A DNA stretch of 64,000 nucleotides from the NCBI RefSeq assembly GCF_003048255.1, contig NZ_CP028487.1, positions 744,001 through 808,000 of the forward strand, written 5' to 3'. Position 1 is the stretch's first letter, and the number at the start of each line of letters is the position of its first letter. The translations under genes were made by a program, and so were the position numbers. This document shows, in pieces, positions 46,875-56,320 of this stretch. The notes under the pieces are model-generated. The model saw only the letters and a program-made list of their open reading frames with translations. It searched no databases and was not told where the DNA came from. The DNA is from Yersinia massiliensis (GTDB lineage: Bacteria > Pseudomonadota > Gammaproteobacteria > Enterobacterales > Enterobacteriaceae).

Positions 46875-48713
46875 TTACCACTTTTCTAACTGAATGATTT
46901 CTGGCTTAGTATTCACATCCTTCGAACGTTTTTCCAGTATGAAAGGCTTGCCCTCCTCATTAAAAAACTGAATCACTAATGTGGCATTCAAGGGATCTAT
47001 ATTCACACTGGCGAAGTTGTTCTGCTGTGTATAGGCCCAACTGGTGTAATTCATGGTCCCTAATTCAGAACCCGCAGGAGGGTTACTGGTCAGTGTTTCG
47101 TATACAGTGAATTCATCTTTGGTTCTGGGATCCTGTGAGTCATGAATATAGTCGAAGGTGTTGCCATCGATAATGTCGTAAGGCCAATAAAAAGGCGATG
47201 AGGTCACCGACCACGCCTGTATTGTGCTGCCTGAAGTATCGACGATTTCTAGGTTCGCGATATTAGTACAGTGGATATCACCGGAGAGGAAAATAACATT
47301 TTTGATTTTATTTTTAATAATGGTCTTCAGAACTTCATTGCGCGTTTGAGGAAAGGCACTCCAGCTGTCACTTTTATCTTTTTGGCGCATGGCATATGTC
47401 GTTGTGCCCGCAGTATCCACACCGTTAGGCACAAAAACACCGGAAGAAACGATAAATTTGGGGCGATTACCGTAATCTTTCTGCATATGTATTAACCAAG
47501 CACACAAACGATCTAATTGATTTGGCTCGGCGGCACTGAGTGAAGGGCGACCGAGTAAATGGTTGTTAAAAATATTTCTATCATCTTCTGCTGGGCTAGC
47601 AGCTGAGTTTTTAAACCGACTAGTACGGGTATCCAATACAAAGAAGGGGTAGCCACAGCAATTAAAGTCATAAAATAGATTTTGTGCTTTCGATTGAGCA
47701 AGGAATCTATCTTTGCCGATTAAGTCATCTCTGGTTTTGTTAATATAGCTGTCTTCGAAGTGTGGTCCGTGTACCCACTGATAACTACGGTAGGCGCTGA
47801 TGGCGCAGTTAAATAGGTATCGGCTATTGCTTTTAAACCCCAAATAATTCGCGAGTGTTTGTGGGCTGTCTATATTGTCCTGTGTCCAGTTATCCTCTAT
47901 TTCATGATCGTCAAGGATCATGTAAACAGGGATGTGTGAGGTCAAGGCTCTAAAATGTGGTGTGCGGTATGCCTCATGATAAGCCTCATCAAACTCTTTG
48001 TAGGTATCTGCTTTGAAAACCGCTGCTTTCCACAGTGAGTCAGCATAGATTTGGTCACCCACCATTAAGATAAAATTAGCACTGGCGTGATCCTGATAAA
48101 TGTATTTGAATATTTTATCAGAGTCTTTTTTCTTAAATGGAAGGCCATTGAACCAATTGTTCCTGCATGAACCGAATATAAAATTGAGTGGAACTCTCTT
48201 ATTGCCACTCTTCGGTTGAGTTTTAAAATCAGCAACAACATAGACAGGGCCAATATCATCGCGATTGAGTTGATCAGCCCAGACACTGACGGGTGGCAAA
48301 TATTGGACTACTTGCTCACTAGTATCACTATCATCTTCCTCTTCTTCTTCTGTATTGAGGCTGACTTCCAGATAAGCCATACGAACTTGATAGGTGGTAT
48401 CAGGCTTAAGAGAGAATGATTTAAGTTGTAGCTTCTCTTCTTCTGTGGCCCACAAAGTGATGTCTTTGCCGAGATTAAATGTACCCGTGCGATGGTATTT
48501 TCGGTGTAGACGAAAATAATAAATATTCTCTTTAGCCACTTTGTTATCACTTCCCACAACACCGAGGACTCCGATGCTCCGGATATTGGCGGATGTATCA
48601 TTCTCATCTTGCGTATCGTAAGCGGCAATCCATAAACGGCAGGAACTATCAGTTGTGTGGCCGACAATAGGGCCTAATGCTGGGCGAAATAGATTCATAG
48701 CATAATTCCTCAA
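46875..48713 (-). CDS. PhoD-like phosphatase/phosphodiesterase
   Basis: This 612-residue protein has the metallophosphatase motifs of the PhoD group: NFIFGSCRNN, LMVGDQIYAD, MILDDHEIEDNW and FLSGDIHCTNIA, over an N-terminal Fn3/Ig-like domain. No signal peptide is seen at MRNYAMNLFRPALG, unlike classical Tat-exported PhoD. An acidic stretch (TEEEEEDDSDTSEQ) lies near residue 130. It likely hydrolyses phosphoesters; the substrate is not clear. Confidence 0.82.
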   Translation of the reverse strand: MRNYAMNLFRPALGPIVGHTTDSSCRLWIAAYDTQDENDTSANIRSIGVLGVVGSDNKVAKENIYYFRLHRKYHRTGTFNLGKDITLWATEEEKLQLKSFSLKPDTTYQVRMAYLEVSLNTEEEEEDDSDTSEQVVQYLPPVSVWADQLNRDDIGPVYVVADFKTQPKSGNKRVPLNFIFGSCRNNWFNGLPFKKKDSDKIFKYIYQDHASANFILMVGDQIYADSLWKAAVFKADTYKEFDEAYHEAYRTPHFRALTSHIPVYMILDDHEIEDNWTQDNIDSPQTLANYLGFKSNSRYLFNCAISAYRSYQWVHGPHFEDSYINKTRDDLIGKDRFLAQSKAQNLFYDFNCCGYPFFVLDTRTSRFKNSAASPAEDDRNIFNNHLLGRPSLSAAEPNQLDRLCAWLIHMQKDYGNRPKFIVSSGVFVPNGVDTAGTTTYAMRQKDKSDSWSAFPQTRNEVLKTIIKNKIKNVIFLSGDIHCTNIANLEIVDTSGSTIQAWSVTSSPFYWPYDIIDGNTFDYIHDSQDPRTKDEFTVYETLTSNPPAGSELGTMNYTSWAYTQQNNFASVNIDPLNATLVIQFFNEEGKPFILEKRSKDVNTKPEIIQLEKW

Positions 48714-49448
48714 ACAAGATTGAATCAGATATTAAGTGCTGTATTTATCGATAAAAATTATCGGGTTTATATTAATGACGAAATTCGATGTTATTATTAA
48801 AGAATATTATCTTTCTTTATTAAGCAATGCAGTGGTAATAGATGAGATAGAACCTCCGAGTCATTAAACTCGACCCTGAAATGGCTATAGCATTAATTTA
48901 CCTAAAATTGTTGTGCCGCTTTATGTCTACGGCCAGAGTAGTTTTGACAATAAATAATTGAAGCTGAGTGTCGGGCAATATTAATAATCTGTATTCGATG
49001 GACTATGATTAATCCATTGAGATTACCTGAGTGATTTAATGTATTCAGTCTGACTTTATTTATAGTCTGCTAATTATTTCCTGCGTGATTTTTGTGCTCT
49101 CGCGTTACAATATTAAATCTAGTGTTTCTATTCGTTTTTACCAGTCGTTTAATACCCACAAATTTTGTATTGCAATAAATATCCTTATTTATCGTCCAAG
49201 CCTAATTTATTCTGGGGTTTTATACTGGTTTTAATCTAGCAAATGAGTGGTCTATACCTGTACTCGTGCTTAAATCGAGATAAGCAGAAAAGAGATCAGT
49301 GCAATTGCTAATCAGGCAGAAACTCACATCAGGGACGGAGGGGATGTCGCAGCCATAGCCATAGCCATTCCGGCATTGCGCCAATCGCGATGCCGGATAC
49401 CCTAAACGGCGACTCTAAGACGCCCCCGTGCCGTTGTTCAGCGTGGGG
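48714..49448. other. Gene-free AT-rich stretch
   Basis: About 735 bases without a supportable ORF. The right part (about 49265-49448) is less AT-rich and borders the DeoR remnant. The promoter of the PhoD-like gene must lie at the left end. Confidence 0.55.
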
Positions 49449-49865
49449 CTAATACTTGTATTCGGTAATGGCGCAATCACCACTTCTACCTGCTGCTGTT
49501 GCAGTATCTCGGCTAATTGAGTGGGTGGGAGCATTGGTAAACAGGGCCGTTGCGCGTGCCACATTACCAATCTCAACGGCTGCGGACGCGTGGAACTTGG
49601 TGTGGTCTGCGGCTAACAAGATATGGCGAGCATGAGCCATCATCGCTTTCACTACTCTGGCTTCGTTGACATCAAATTCTAATAGACTGCCGTCGGGGTC
49701 AATTGCCCCCATACTGGTGATCAGATAGTCAGCACGGAATCCTTCCACAAAAGAGACCGCACTGGGGCCAATGATACCGCCATTGTTTGGCCGCAATGTA
49801 CCACCCGGTACCATCACTTCAAAATCGGTATTCTTAATGTCAGGAAAGAAATTCAGGCTGAGCAA
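49449..49865 (-). pseudogene. DeoR-family regulator remnant
   Basis: The minus strand encodes the sugar-sensing half of a DeoR-family regulator (MVPGGTLRPNNGGIIGPSAV, ILLAADHTKFHASAAVEIG). There is no N-terminal helix-turn-helix. Near the end the frame is lost: after LFTNA the original continuation LPPTQLAEILQQQQVEVVIA is found in another frame, while the open frame runs into APTHSISRDTA. It is a 5'-truncated and frameshifted gene of about half the family length. Confidence 0.75.
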
Positions 49866-50285
49866 GCGGTTGACCCGCTACCGCTAAGAACAGAAGCCAT
49901 TAAGCAGATGTAATTCGGGTGTGTGAGTCTGAATTTGAGGTTGAGGATTCATGCCACAGTCATGACGCCTGATCAAACGCGACCATAAGGCGGCGTTTGA
50001 TCAGGTGGAATAGGGCGTTATATCGAATAAATTGTTATTGATTTGTTGTTTTGTTTGTGTGAGTTGGAGGTAATTGTTACGCAATTATTTTTATTACTTT
50101 TAGTTTTCGTTATTTTATCTGAACTGCATTTTTATCTTACTTAATATAATCACCCGTTAATGAAGGAATATTATTACAACAAGAAAATTCCTACAAAATT
50201 CAAGAGGGCGCCTAGATAGTTAAAATAAGAATTACCTCATAATAATACCTGTAAAATACACCAGGCATTCATGAGGTATAGATAA
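49866..50285. other. Intergenic region upstream of the inverse autotransporter
   Basis: No gene is supported. The left part may hold scrambled remains of the DeoR gene. The AT-rich right part carries the promoter region of the adhesin gene, with gaggt about 10 bases before its ATG. Confidence 0.55.
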
Positions 50286-52769
50286 ATGCGTCACATATTC
50301 TGGATGAAAGCGCACAAAACGCCCCCTCAACTCAAGCTTGTGGCTTGTTATTCACCACAACAAAAACTCAGAGTCATGGGTTGGGTTACGCTTTTATTAC
50401 AATTACTTTTTCCTTTAAGCTTGTCATTTTCACCTGCTATTGCTGCTTCTATTTCAACTGCTGCCACAGGCAACATTATTGAAGTAAACATTGCGACAGA
50501 AACTTATATTCTAAAGACTAATGAAAATGTCGATACCCTATCAAAAAAATACGGTCTGTCAGTCGATGAACTAAAAAAAATAAATCATCACCGTACTTTC
50601 TCCAAACCTTTTACTGCATTAACTGCTGGGGATGAAATTGATGTCCCACGCCAGCGTTCGCCATTCTCGGTAGACAATAATTCGGTGAAATCAGCAGAAA
50701 CAAAAATAGCGCGTTATGTTGCTGATAGCGCAACTCTCTTATCGGACGAGAATACTGCAAAATCAGTGCAGCAGATGGCTCGTTCGACGGCTAACAATGA
50801 ACTTAATCGTTCTGCTCAGCAATGGTTGAGCCAATTCGGCACCGCAAAGGTGCAGATCAATGTCAATAATGATTTTAAATTAGATGGTAGCGCTGCCGAT
50901 GTGTTGTTGCCATTAGCTGACGGACAGAAATCATTACTTTTTACTCAATTAGGTGCTCGGAATAAAAATAGCCGCAATACGGTCAATGTCGGTATTGGTG
51001 TTCGTACCTTCCAGAATAACTGGATGTATGGCATGAATACTTTTCTTGATAATGACATCACAGGCAAGAACCGCAGAGTTGGGCTGGGTGCTGAAGCTTG
51101 GACTGATTACTTGAAGTTATCGGCTAACAGCTATTTCGCGCTGACTGATTGGCATCAGTCACGAGATTTTTCTGATGACAATGAACGTCCAGCCAACGGT
51201 TATGATATTCGGGCGGAAGCTTATCTCCCCTCTCACCCGCAGCTGGGCGGTAAACTGATGTATGAAAAGTATCGGGGTGATGATGTTGCTTTGTTTGGCA
51301 AAGATGATCGCCAGAAAAATCCTGATGCGATTACTGCCGGTGTAAATTACACCCCTATCCCATTAGTCACTGTTGGCGTGGAGCATCGCGCAGGCAAAGG
51401 CAGTCACAATGACAGCAGCTTTAATCTGCAATTGAACTATCGTCTGGGTGAATCATGGCAGTCCCAGATAAATCCGTCAGCGGTCGCATCAACTCGTCAA
51501 TTGGCGAGCAGCCGTTATGACTTGGTTGAACGTAACAATAATATTGTCTTGGATTACCAAAAACAGGACGTAATTAGCCTGTCGCTTCCAGAGCAAATAA
51601 GTGGTGACGCAGGAACACGTGTCGCCGTCATTGCACAGGTTTCTAGCAAGCATGCGCTTGATCGTATCGAGTGGGACTATGCTGCTTTGAGCTCTGTGGG
51701 CGGCGGCCTTTCCATGACATCTTTGCAGTCGGCGGAAATAAAATTACCGCCGTATCAGTTAACAAGCTCTGGCAGTAATACCTATGTGTTGAGTGCGGTG
51801 GCTTATGATAAACAAGGCAATGTGTCGCGGCCTGTGACAATGCAAGTGACGGTTTTAGCCGGTTCGGTGAGTATCACCGCGGCGAATTTAACGGTTACTT
51901 CCGATAATGCACCAGCTAACAACACGGCGACGAATAGTGTGCAAGCTATTGTCACCGATGCTGGCGGTAATCCAGTGGCGGGTCAGAGCGTCACATTCAG
52001 TGCCAATAACGGTGCAAGTGTGACTACCGTGATTGGCACGACTGGCGTGAATGGGATTGCGACAGCAACGTTAACCAACAGCACCGTTGGAACGACTGCC
52101 GTGACCGCCACGGTCAATGGTACCAGCACAACGATCAATACCCAGTTTATTGCTGATAGTCATACGGCAACGATCACCGCAGCGAATTTAACGGTTACTT
52201 CCGATAATGCACCAGCTAACAACACGGCGACGAATAGTGTGCAAGCTATCGTCACCGATGCTAGCGGTAATCCAGTGGCGGGTCAGAGCGTCACATTCAG
52301 TGCCAATAACGGTGCAAGTGTGACCACCGTGATTGGCACGACTGGCGTGAATGGGATTGCGACAGCAACGTTAACCAACAGCACCGTTGGAACGACTGCC
52401 GTGACCGCCACGGTCAATGGCACCAGCACAACGGTCAATACCCAGTTTATTGCTGATAGTCATACGGCAACGATCACCGCTGCGAATCTGAGAGTCACCG
52501 CCGATAATGCACCAGCTAACAACACGGCGACGAATAGTGTGCAAGCTATCGTCACCGATGCTGGCGGTAATCCAGTGGCGGGTCAGAGCGTCACATTCAG
52601 TGCCAATAACGGTGCAAGTGTGACCACCGTGATTGGCACGACGGGCACGGATGGAATTGCGACGGCAACGTTAACCAGTACTAACCCAGGGATGTCGACT
52701 GTGGTTGCCACACTGAATAACAATGCTAATTGGAGTCTTGGGGTCACTTTCACCCCCGTCTTACCTTGA
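50286..52769 (+). CDS. Invasin/intimin-like inverse autotransporter with LysM and three Big_1 repeats
   Basis: This 827-residue outer-membrane adhesin has a long signal region (about residues 1-55, ending PAIAAS), a LysM-type periplasmic domain (about 71-120: TYILKTNENVDTLSKKYG), the inverse autotransporter beta-barrel (about 185-430; GAEAWTDYLKLSANSYF, YDIRAEAYLPSHPQLGG, NYRLGESW), an Ig-like linker (about 435-530) and three Big_1 domains of 100 residues. There is no C-terminal C-type lectin domain, unlike intimin and InvA, so the tip is a plain Ig domain. It resembles Yersinia invasin-like proteins and should present its passenger on the cell surface for adhesion. It is monocistronic. Confidence 0.9.
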   Translation: MRHIFWMKAHKTPPQLKLVACYSPQQKLRVMGWVTLLLQLLFPLSLSFSPAIAASISTAATGNIIEVNIATETYILKTNENVDTLSKKYGLSVDELKKINHHRTFSKPFTALTAGDEIDVPRQRSPFSVDNNSVKSAETKIARYVADSATLLSDENTAKSVQQMARSTANNELNRSAQQWLSQFGTAKVQINVNNDFKLDGSAADVLLPLADGQKSLLFTQLGARNKNSRNTVNVGIGVRTFQNNWMYGMNTFLDNDITGKNRRVGLGAEAWTDYLKLSANSYFALTDWHQSRDFSDDNERPANGYDIRAEAYLPSHPQLGGKLMYEKYRGDDVALFGKDDRQKNPDAITAGVNYTPIPLVTVGVEHRAGKGSHNDSSFNLQLNYRLGESWQSQINPSAVASTRQLASSRYDLVERNNNIVLDYQKQDVISLSLPEQISGDAGTRVAVIAQVSSKHALDRIEWDYAALSSVGGGLSMTSLQSAEIKLPPYQLTSSGSNTYVLSAVAYDKQGNVSRPVTMQVTVLAGSVSITAANLTVTSDNAPANNTATNSVQAIVTDAGGNPVAGQSVTFSANNGASVTTVIGTTGVNGIATATLTNSTVGTTAVTATVNGTSTTINTQFIADSHTATITAANLTVTSDNAPANNTATNSVQAIVTDASGNPVAGQSVTFSANNGASVTTVIGTTGVNGIATATLTNSTVGTTAVTATVNGTSTTVNTQFIADSHTATITAANLRVTADNAPANNTATNSVQAIVTDAGGNPVAGQSVTFSANNGASVTTVIGTTGTDGIATATLTSTNPGMSTVVATLNNNANWSLGVTFTPVLP
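51872..52766 (+). repeat. Three near-identical 300-base tandem repeats encoding Big_1 domains
   Basis: Units start near 51872, 52172 and 52472, an exact 300-base period. Units 1 and 2 differ at only a handful of positions; unit 3 diverges in its first and last parts (RVTADNAPANN, GTDGIATATLTSTNPG). Such sameness points to recent duplication or gene conversion and to likely copy-number changes. Confidence 0.9.
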
Positions 52770-52782
52770 TGATTCTGCGCGT

Positions 52783-52815
52783 AAAATGGATACAGGGCCC
52801 CGATGAGGGACCCTA
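52783..52815 (+). terminator. Hairpin after the inverse autotransporter
   Basis: An imperfect stem, gatacagggccc / gggaccctatat around gatga, lies about 15 bases after the stop. There is no T-run, so termination is likely but not certain. Confidence 0.45.
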
Positions 52816-52905
52816 TATCGATGAAATAAAATCATCATTCATCATAAATTGATTAAGCCATATACCTGAGCTTAATTAATGAGATATTTCTCATTATTTT
52901 TACCA

Positions 52906-52947
52906 CCATCCAGTTGATATTCCATTACGAGAATATCAACTGGATGG
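52906..52947. repeat. Perfect 17-base inverted repeat (hairpin)
   Basis: ccatccagttgatattc is followed, after an 8-base loop (cattacga), by its exact reverse complement. No T-run follows on either strand. The role is open: operator, mRNA hairpin or relic of a small mobile element. The surrounding 52816-53480 holds no gene I can support. Confidence 0.6.
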
Positions 52948-53480
52948 ATATAATATTTTGAGAATTATAGTCTACGTGAAAATCAAGAGACCACAAATCG
53001 CACATTGTCATCTGCCGCTATGTTTTTTTGTTTTGTTAATATCAGGTTATCACACAGTGAGTTAATGTGACTCAAATCTATTTTTCTCAATGGGTTTTAT
53101 TTTAAATAATGGCGGGAGTTAGACTGCCTTATCGGTAAAATCTGAAGTATCACACTATTAATTGGTAAGTAAGCGACCTATAGAATCGCTCGAAAAAATA
53201 AATTGGACTAATATTCCGTTGCTATTGTTTTTGATGGTGTTTAGAACTTTCAAAAATCAATTTGACAGAATAATTGATCGAAACCTATTATGTTATAGGT
53301 TTAAAAAAATGACAGGGAGAACGAGAGATAAGAAACAAGCAATAAAGAAATTTGATTTCTTCGGTACCGACATTAGCCATTCAATGCGCCATTGATCCAA
53401 TCTCTATTGAGCAGGATTAGTTTGAACGACGATTCATCACTCCTGCTATTGGATTAATTAACCTCTATTATTAAAATAAA

Positions 53481-53768
53481 ATGAAAAATGAATCTAAGAA
53501 ATATCGTGCTAGAAAAGAAATGATGCTATCACAATTGCAGAGCTTATGTTCAGCAAGCAATGATGCATATACCTTAACACAATTACCTCCGCCTGAGTCA
53601 TGGCCGAAAACACGGGAACTAGCAGACAGATGTAATGAAAGTATTTATGCGACACGCACTATGTTGCTGACGTTGGAAAGAGAAGGGAAGGTATATTGTA
53701 CGTTTAGCAGTATTAACAACTCTCTACGCTGGTTTATTGGGCCTGATATTCAATCCGATGATCATTAA
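53481..53768 (+). CDS. FaeA/PapI-like small regulator
   Basis: This 95-residue protein has a winged-helix pattern KTRELADRCNESIYATRTML followed by LEREGKVYC, as in the FaeA/PapI family that controls fimbrial operons. It starts at ATG 53481 behind AT-rich DNA and is downstream of an adhesin gene and near the tad locus. It may regulate a surface structure; the target is not shown. Confidence 0.6.
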   Translation: MKNESKKYRARKEMMLSQLQSLCSASNDAYTLTQLPPPESWPKTRELADRCNESIYATRTMLLTLEREGKVYCTFSSINNSLRWFIGPDIQSDDH

Positions 53769-53899
53769 GTCAACTTGTCATATGACTTAAAAATGGCCGA
53801 CGATGAAAAGTTTTTATATGCCACGCCTGTAACGAAAGTGGGATTAAGTTTATCACCGCCGGCTATTTGTTTCAGTATCGTCAATAACGACAGAACACT

Positions 53900-54631
53900 T
53901 TATTTCTTACTGTTAGCCTGTAGGTTGACTGACTTCATTTCCTCTTTTGCTTTTGCCAACTGTGAGACGAAATCAGCATTGGTATGCAGGGTGGCAACAA
54001 CGGAGCTGGCGACCATACGTGCGGCATCAACATCGCTTTGCCAATGGTAACCACAAATGACGCGGCTCTCTCCTAGCTCATAACCACGCTTAAGAATTTC
54101 ATCCTGACGAGCGGGATTGATTTCGGCCAATACTAGTGCGACGGACCAGCCAATGGCAGTATGCCCAGAGGGATAAGATCCATTTGTTGACAGTTGTTTC
54201 TCATCTTCTGGTCGGCAAGTTGCCTCATTGAAAAATGCAAATGGACGAACGCGGTTATAATGTTTTTTAGCCGAGCGGGTCGCATATTCACCAGCATCTT
54301 CTTTCATGGTGGAGATCAACGTATATATTTGAGGTGTTTTTTCTTTGGTAATTTTCAGACCAAAAGCCTCAGAGAAGTTATTCAGTAAGCTGTCTTTACT
54401 CACATCAGCATCGTCATAAGCTTGTTTCCCTCTTACGGTATTGCGTAACGATTTACCTTCATCGTAATAGGCCTTATCTCTCAAAAAATCGACACTTAGA
54501 AATGAGGGTGGCGGCGGTAATAACTTTAAGCTATCCGGTGTTTTTTCATAGGTTAAATAGTGGTCATCCGCAGCCAGAACTCCCCCTGATAGGGACAGCA
54601 GTAACATAGTGGAAATGATTGTTTTTTTCAT
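53900..54631 (-). CDS. phoN: Class A non-specific acid phosphatase (PhoN-like)
   Basis: ATG 54631 (243 residues, [20 protein letters not shown]) gives a clean signal peptide cleaved near AADDHYL; the frame extends upstream to 54667 without need. The PAP2 phosphatase motifs are complete: K(x6)RP in KKHYNRVRP (residues 122-130), PSGH at 154-157, and SRxxxxxHxxxD in [12 protein letters not shown] (189-200). It is a periplasmic phosphomonoesterase with family length. It is monocistronic, placed after the tad locus on the same strand. Confidence 0.92.
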   Translation of the reverse strand: MKKTIISTMLLLSLSGGVLAADDHYLTYEKTPDSLKLLPPPPSFLSVDFLRDKAYYDEGKSLRNTVRGKQAYDDADVSKDSLLNNFSEAFGLKITKEKTPQIYTLISTMKEDAGEYATRSAKKHYNRVRPFAFFNEATCRPEDEKQLSTNGSYPSGHTAIGWSVALVLAEINPARQDEILKRGYELGESRVICGYHWQSDVDAARMVASSVVATLHTNADFVSQLAKAKEEMKSVNLQANSKK

Positions 54632-54667
54632 GGTAAAGATCCTCGGTGTTGTCTTATTAATATCCAT

Positions 54668-54991
54668 TCGATCATTCTTGTGACATAAATGACAAACAAA
54701 AAAAAACCTAAGTACCCGCCTATTTAGCTTGATGCCTAATAAACAGAAACTTAGGTTTTGCCTGATGAACAGTTACAATCCTAATAATGTCACATGAAAG
54801 ACAATATCATTGCTGATGCAAAGATAAAAGAAGTTAGGCATGTACTTTACTAATTTGTGAGGCAGGTACCATTTTGTCGCCATATTATTAATATATCAAT
54901 ACCCTGACCTAGTGATAAGAGATGACCATCTCGCATTGAGTATTAATCGTGTATTTTTTAACGTTAAGGATGATGAATTATGAGTTTTGAA
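54668..54991. other. Region between phoN and the small secreted protein gene
   Basis: No gene. It contains the minus-strand terminator at 54703-54759 and, left of it, the phoN leader. Confidence 0.55.
54703..54759 (-). terminator. Minus-strand Rho-independent terminator
   Basis: A perfect 11-base stem aaaacctaagt / acttaggtttt has a 35-base spacer. On the minus strand the right arm runs into a long T tract (tttttttttgtttg). It would end transcripts of the small gene at 54992-55366, before phoN. Confidence 0.6.
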
Positions 54992-55366
54992 TTAATAAGT
55001 TAAACAGCGTCGAATAGCATCATGGCTTGATATTGAAAACCCCTGTGACGATTTCTTTTGTGCAGAACAAATCAACCAAGGCAAACTACGGGGTTTGTAT
55101 CTCACTACCCATTCCCCATCGGTATCAACTCTGTAGCGCAACGCATTAAAGCGAGGCACTATCCCACCTTGAATATCAATGATTTGAACATCTATACCTG
55201 TGTTCAACGTCGGGCTAAATTGCAGTTCTCGATTAATGTTTTCAACCAGTTCGTTCTGGCCAATGCTCTTTGAGTCAATAAACAGCAATACCTGGTTGGG
55301 TTGCGTGAAACCGAGGATAGGTATTCCCATGATAATGAATGAAAAAAATAGCTTAAAATAGGTCAT
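54992..55366 (-). CDS. Small secreted protein of unknown function
   Basis: This 124-residue protein has a signal peptide (MTYFKLFFSFIIMGIPILGF) and a mature part with NQVLLFIDSKSIGQNELV and GEWVVRYKPRSLPWLICS, with two Cys near the C-terminus. No family is recognised. It lies in the place where tadE would be expected but shows no pseudopilin features, and a terminator separates it from tadD. Confidence 0.55.
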   Translation of the reverse strand: MTYFKLFFSFIIMGIPILGFTQPNQVLLFIDSKSIGQNELVENINRELQFSPTLNTGIDVQIIDIQGGIVPRFNALRYRVDTDGEWVVRYKPRSLPWLICSAQKKSSQGFSISSHDAIRRCLTY

Positions 55367-55415
55367 ATCATTGCTTACCTGTGAGAAATATTATACCAAT
55401 TTGCCAAAAATGAGA

Positions 55416-55435
55416 TGGCAGGTGGGGGCCTGCCA
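55416..55435 (-). terminator. Hairpin after tadD
   Basis: A perfect 7-base stem tggcagg / cctgcca lies 10 bases beyond the tadD stop on the minus strand, followed on that strand by atctcattttt. It likely ends the tad transcript. Confidence 0.6.
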
Positions 55436-55444
55436 AATAATGAA

Positions 55445-56317
55445 TTACTGTTTTTTGCTCGTTGACCCAGTATTCATTAAAGTCGGTGTAGCCGGAACAA
55501 ACGAAGCTGAAGTCGTTTTTGCGCTATTGATAGCAACGACTTTATCATTGCTGGTGCTAGGCGAATAAGGCTGAACGGTGACGTCAGCCAGTGCTTCGAC
55601 CAAGGTATCTGGATAAGGAGCCATATTCTCCATCTCGATAATTTCTTTGGCGTAGCGATAATCACCACTTTTAAGCAATGCAAAGACTAAATTATGCGTT
55701 AAATTTTGTTCTTTATAACCGCGTAAATAGAGCGGAAGTAAATAGCGTACGGCAGACTCGTATCGTTGAGAGAAAATTTCAACCATTGCGAGGTTATTAT
55801 TAATTATTTCATCTTTGACATAGAGATTACGTGCAGATTCAAAGGCTCTAGTTGCTTCGACTAACTGCCCATTTTCCGCCATAATAATACCTTTTGTATT
55901 ATAGCTTTCTCCTGATTTCGGGTTCTTATTGATAGCCATATTGATAAAATTAATGGCTGATTTATATTGACGCTGGGCTGCCAGATTTTTAGCTTGTAAT
56001 AGGTAAACGTGTTCATCTGGAGCATTTTGTAACAGTGGCGATAAGTAATGCACCGAAGAGTTATAGTCATTCACTTGATAGTAATATTCAGCGAGCCTAA
56101 ATCGTGTGTTTCTATCCTCGCTGTTTTTAAGGCGTGTTTTGTAGACTTCGATTAGCCCACTATAATTTTTAGACTGTTGTAAAACATACTCTTTCTCAGC
56201 ACTATCTTTGGCTTGATAATCACTATTGCCTGCAAATTTATAGGAAGGTGAATGTGACTGACAGGCGGCCAATAAGACAATAGATGAAAGCAAAACTATC
56301 CGTGTGAATAAAGACAT
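55445..56317 (-). CDS. tadD: TadD, TPR lipoprotein of Flp pilus assembly
   Basis: This 290-residue protein has a lipoprotein signal (LLAAC, Cys19) and TPR repeats (GESYNTKGIIMAENGQLVEA; VYLLQAKNLAAQRQYKSAIN). TadD is an outer-membrane pilotin-like protein thought to help the RcpA secretin. It starts 3 bases after tadC. It is the last tad gene in this locus. Confidence 0.85.
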   Translation of the reverse strand: MSLFTRIVLLSSIVLLAACQSHSPSYKFAGNSDYQAKDSAEKEYVLQQSKNYSGLIEVYKTRLKNSEDRNTRFRLAEYYYQVNDYNSSVHYLSPLLQNAPDEHVYLLQAKNLAAQRQYKSAINFINMAINKNPKSGESYNTKGIIMAENGQLVEATRAFESARNLYVKDEIINNNLAMVEIFSQRYESAVRYLLPLYLRGYKEQNLTHNLVFALLKSGDYRYAKEIIEMENMAPYPDTLVEALADVTVQPYSPSTSNDKVVAINSAKTTSASFVPATPTLMNTGSTSKKQ

Positions 56318-56320
56318 AAA

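Noticed and set aside
51872..52766. Regular 300-base repeats considered as a CRISPR-like or mobile repeat
   Set aside because: They encode three Big_1 Ig-like domains in frame; the period equals one domain.
53162..53395. 77-codon ORF downstream of the inverse autotransporter
   Set aside because: It starts at TTG without a ribosome site, lies in AT-rich DNA and has no protein family features.
54668..54991. Possible tadE/tadF coding remains between phoN and the small secreted protein
   Set aside because: No protein-like frame was seen; only a terminator and AT-rich DNA.
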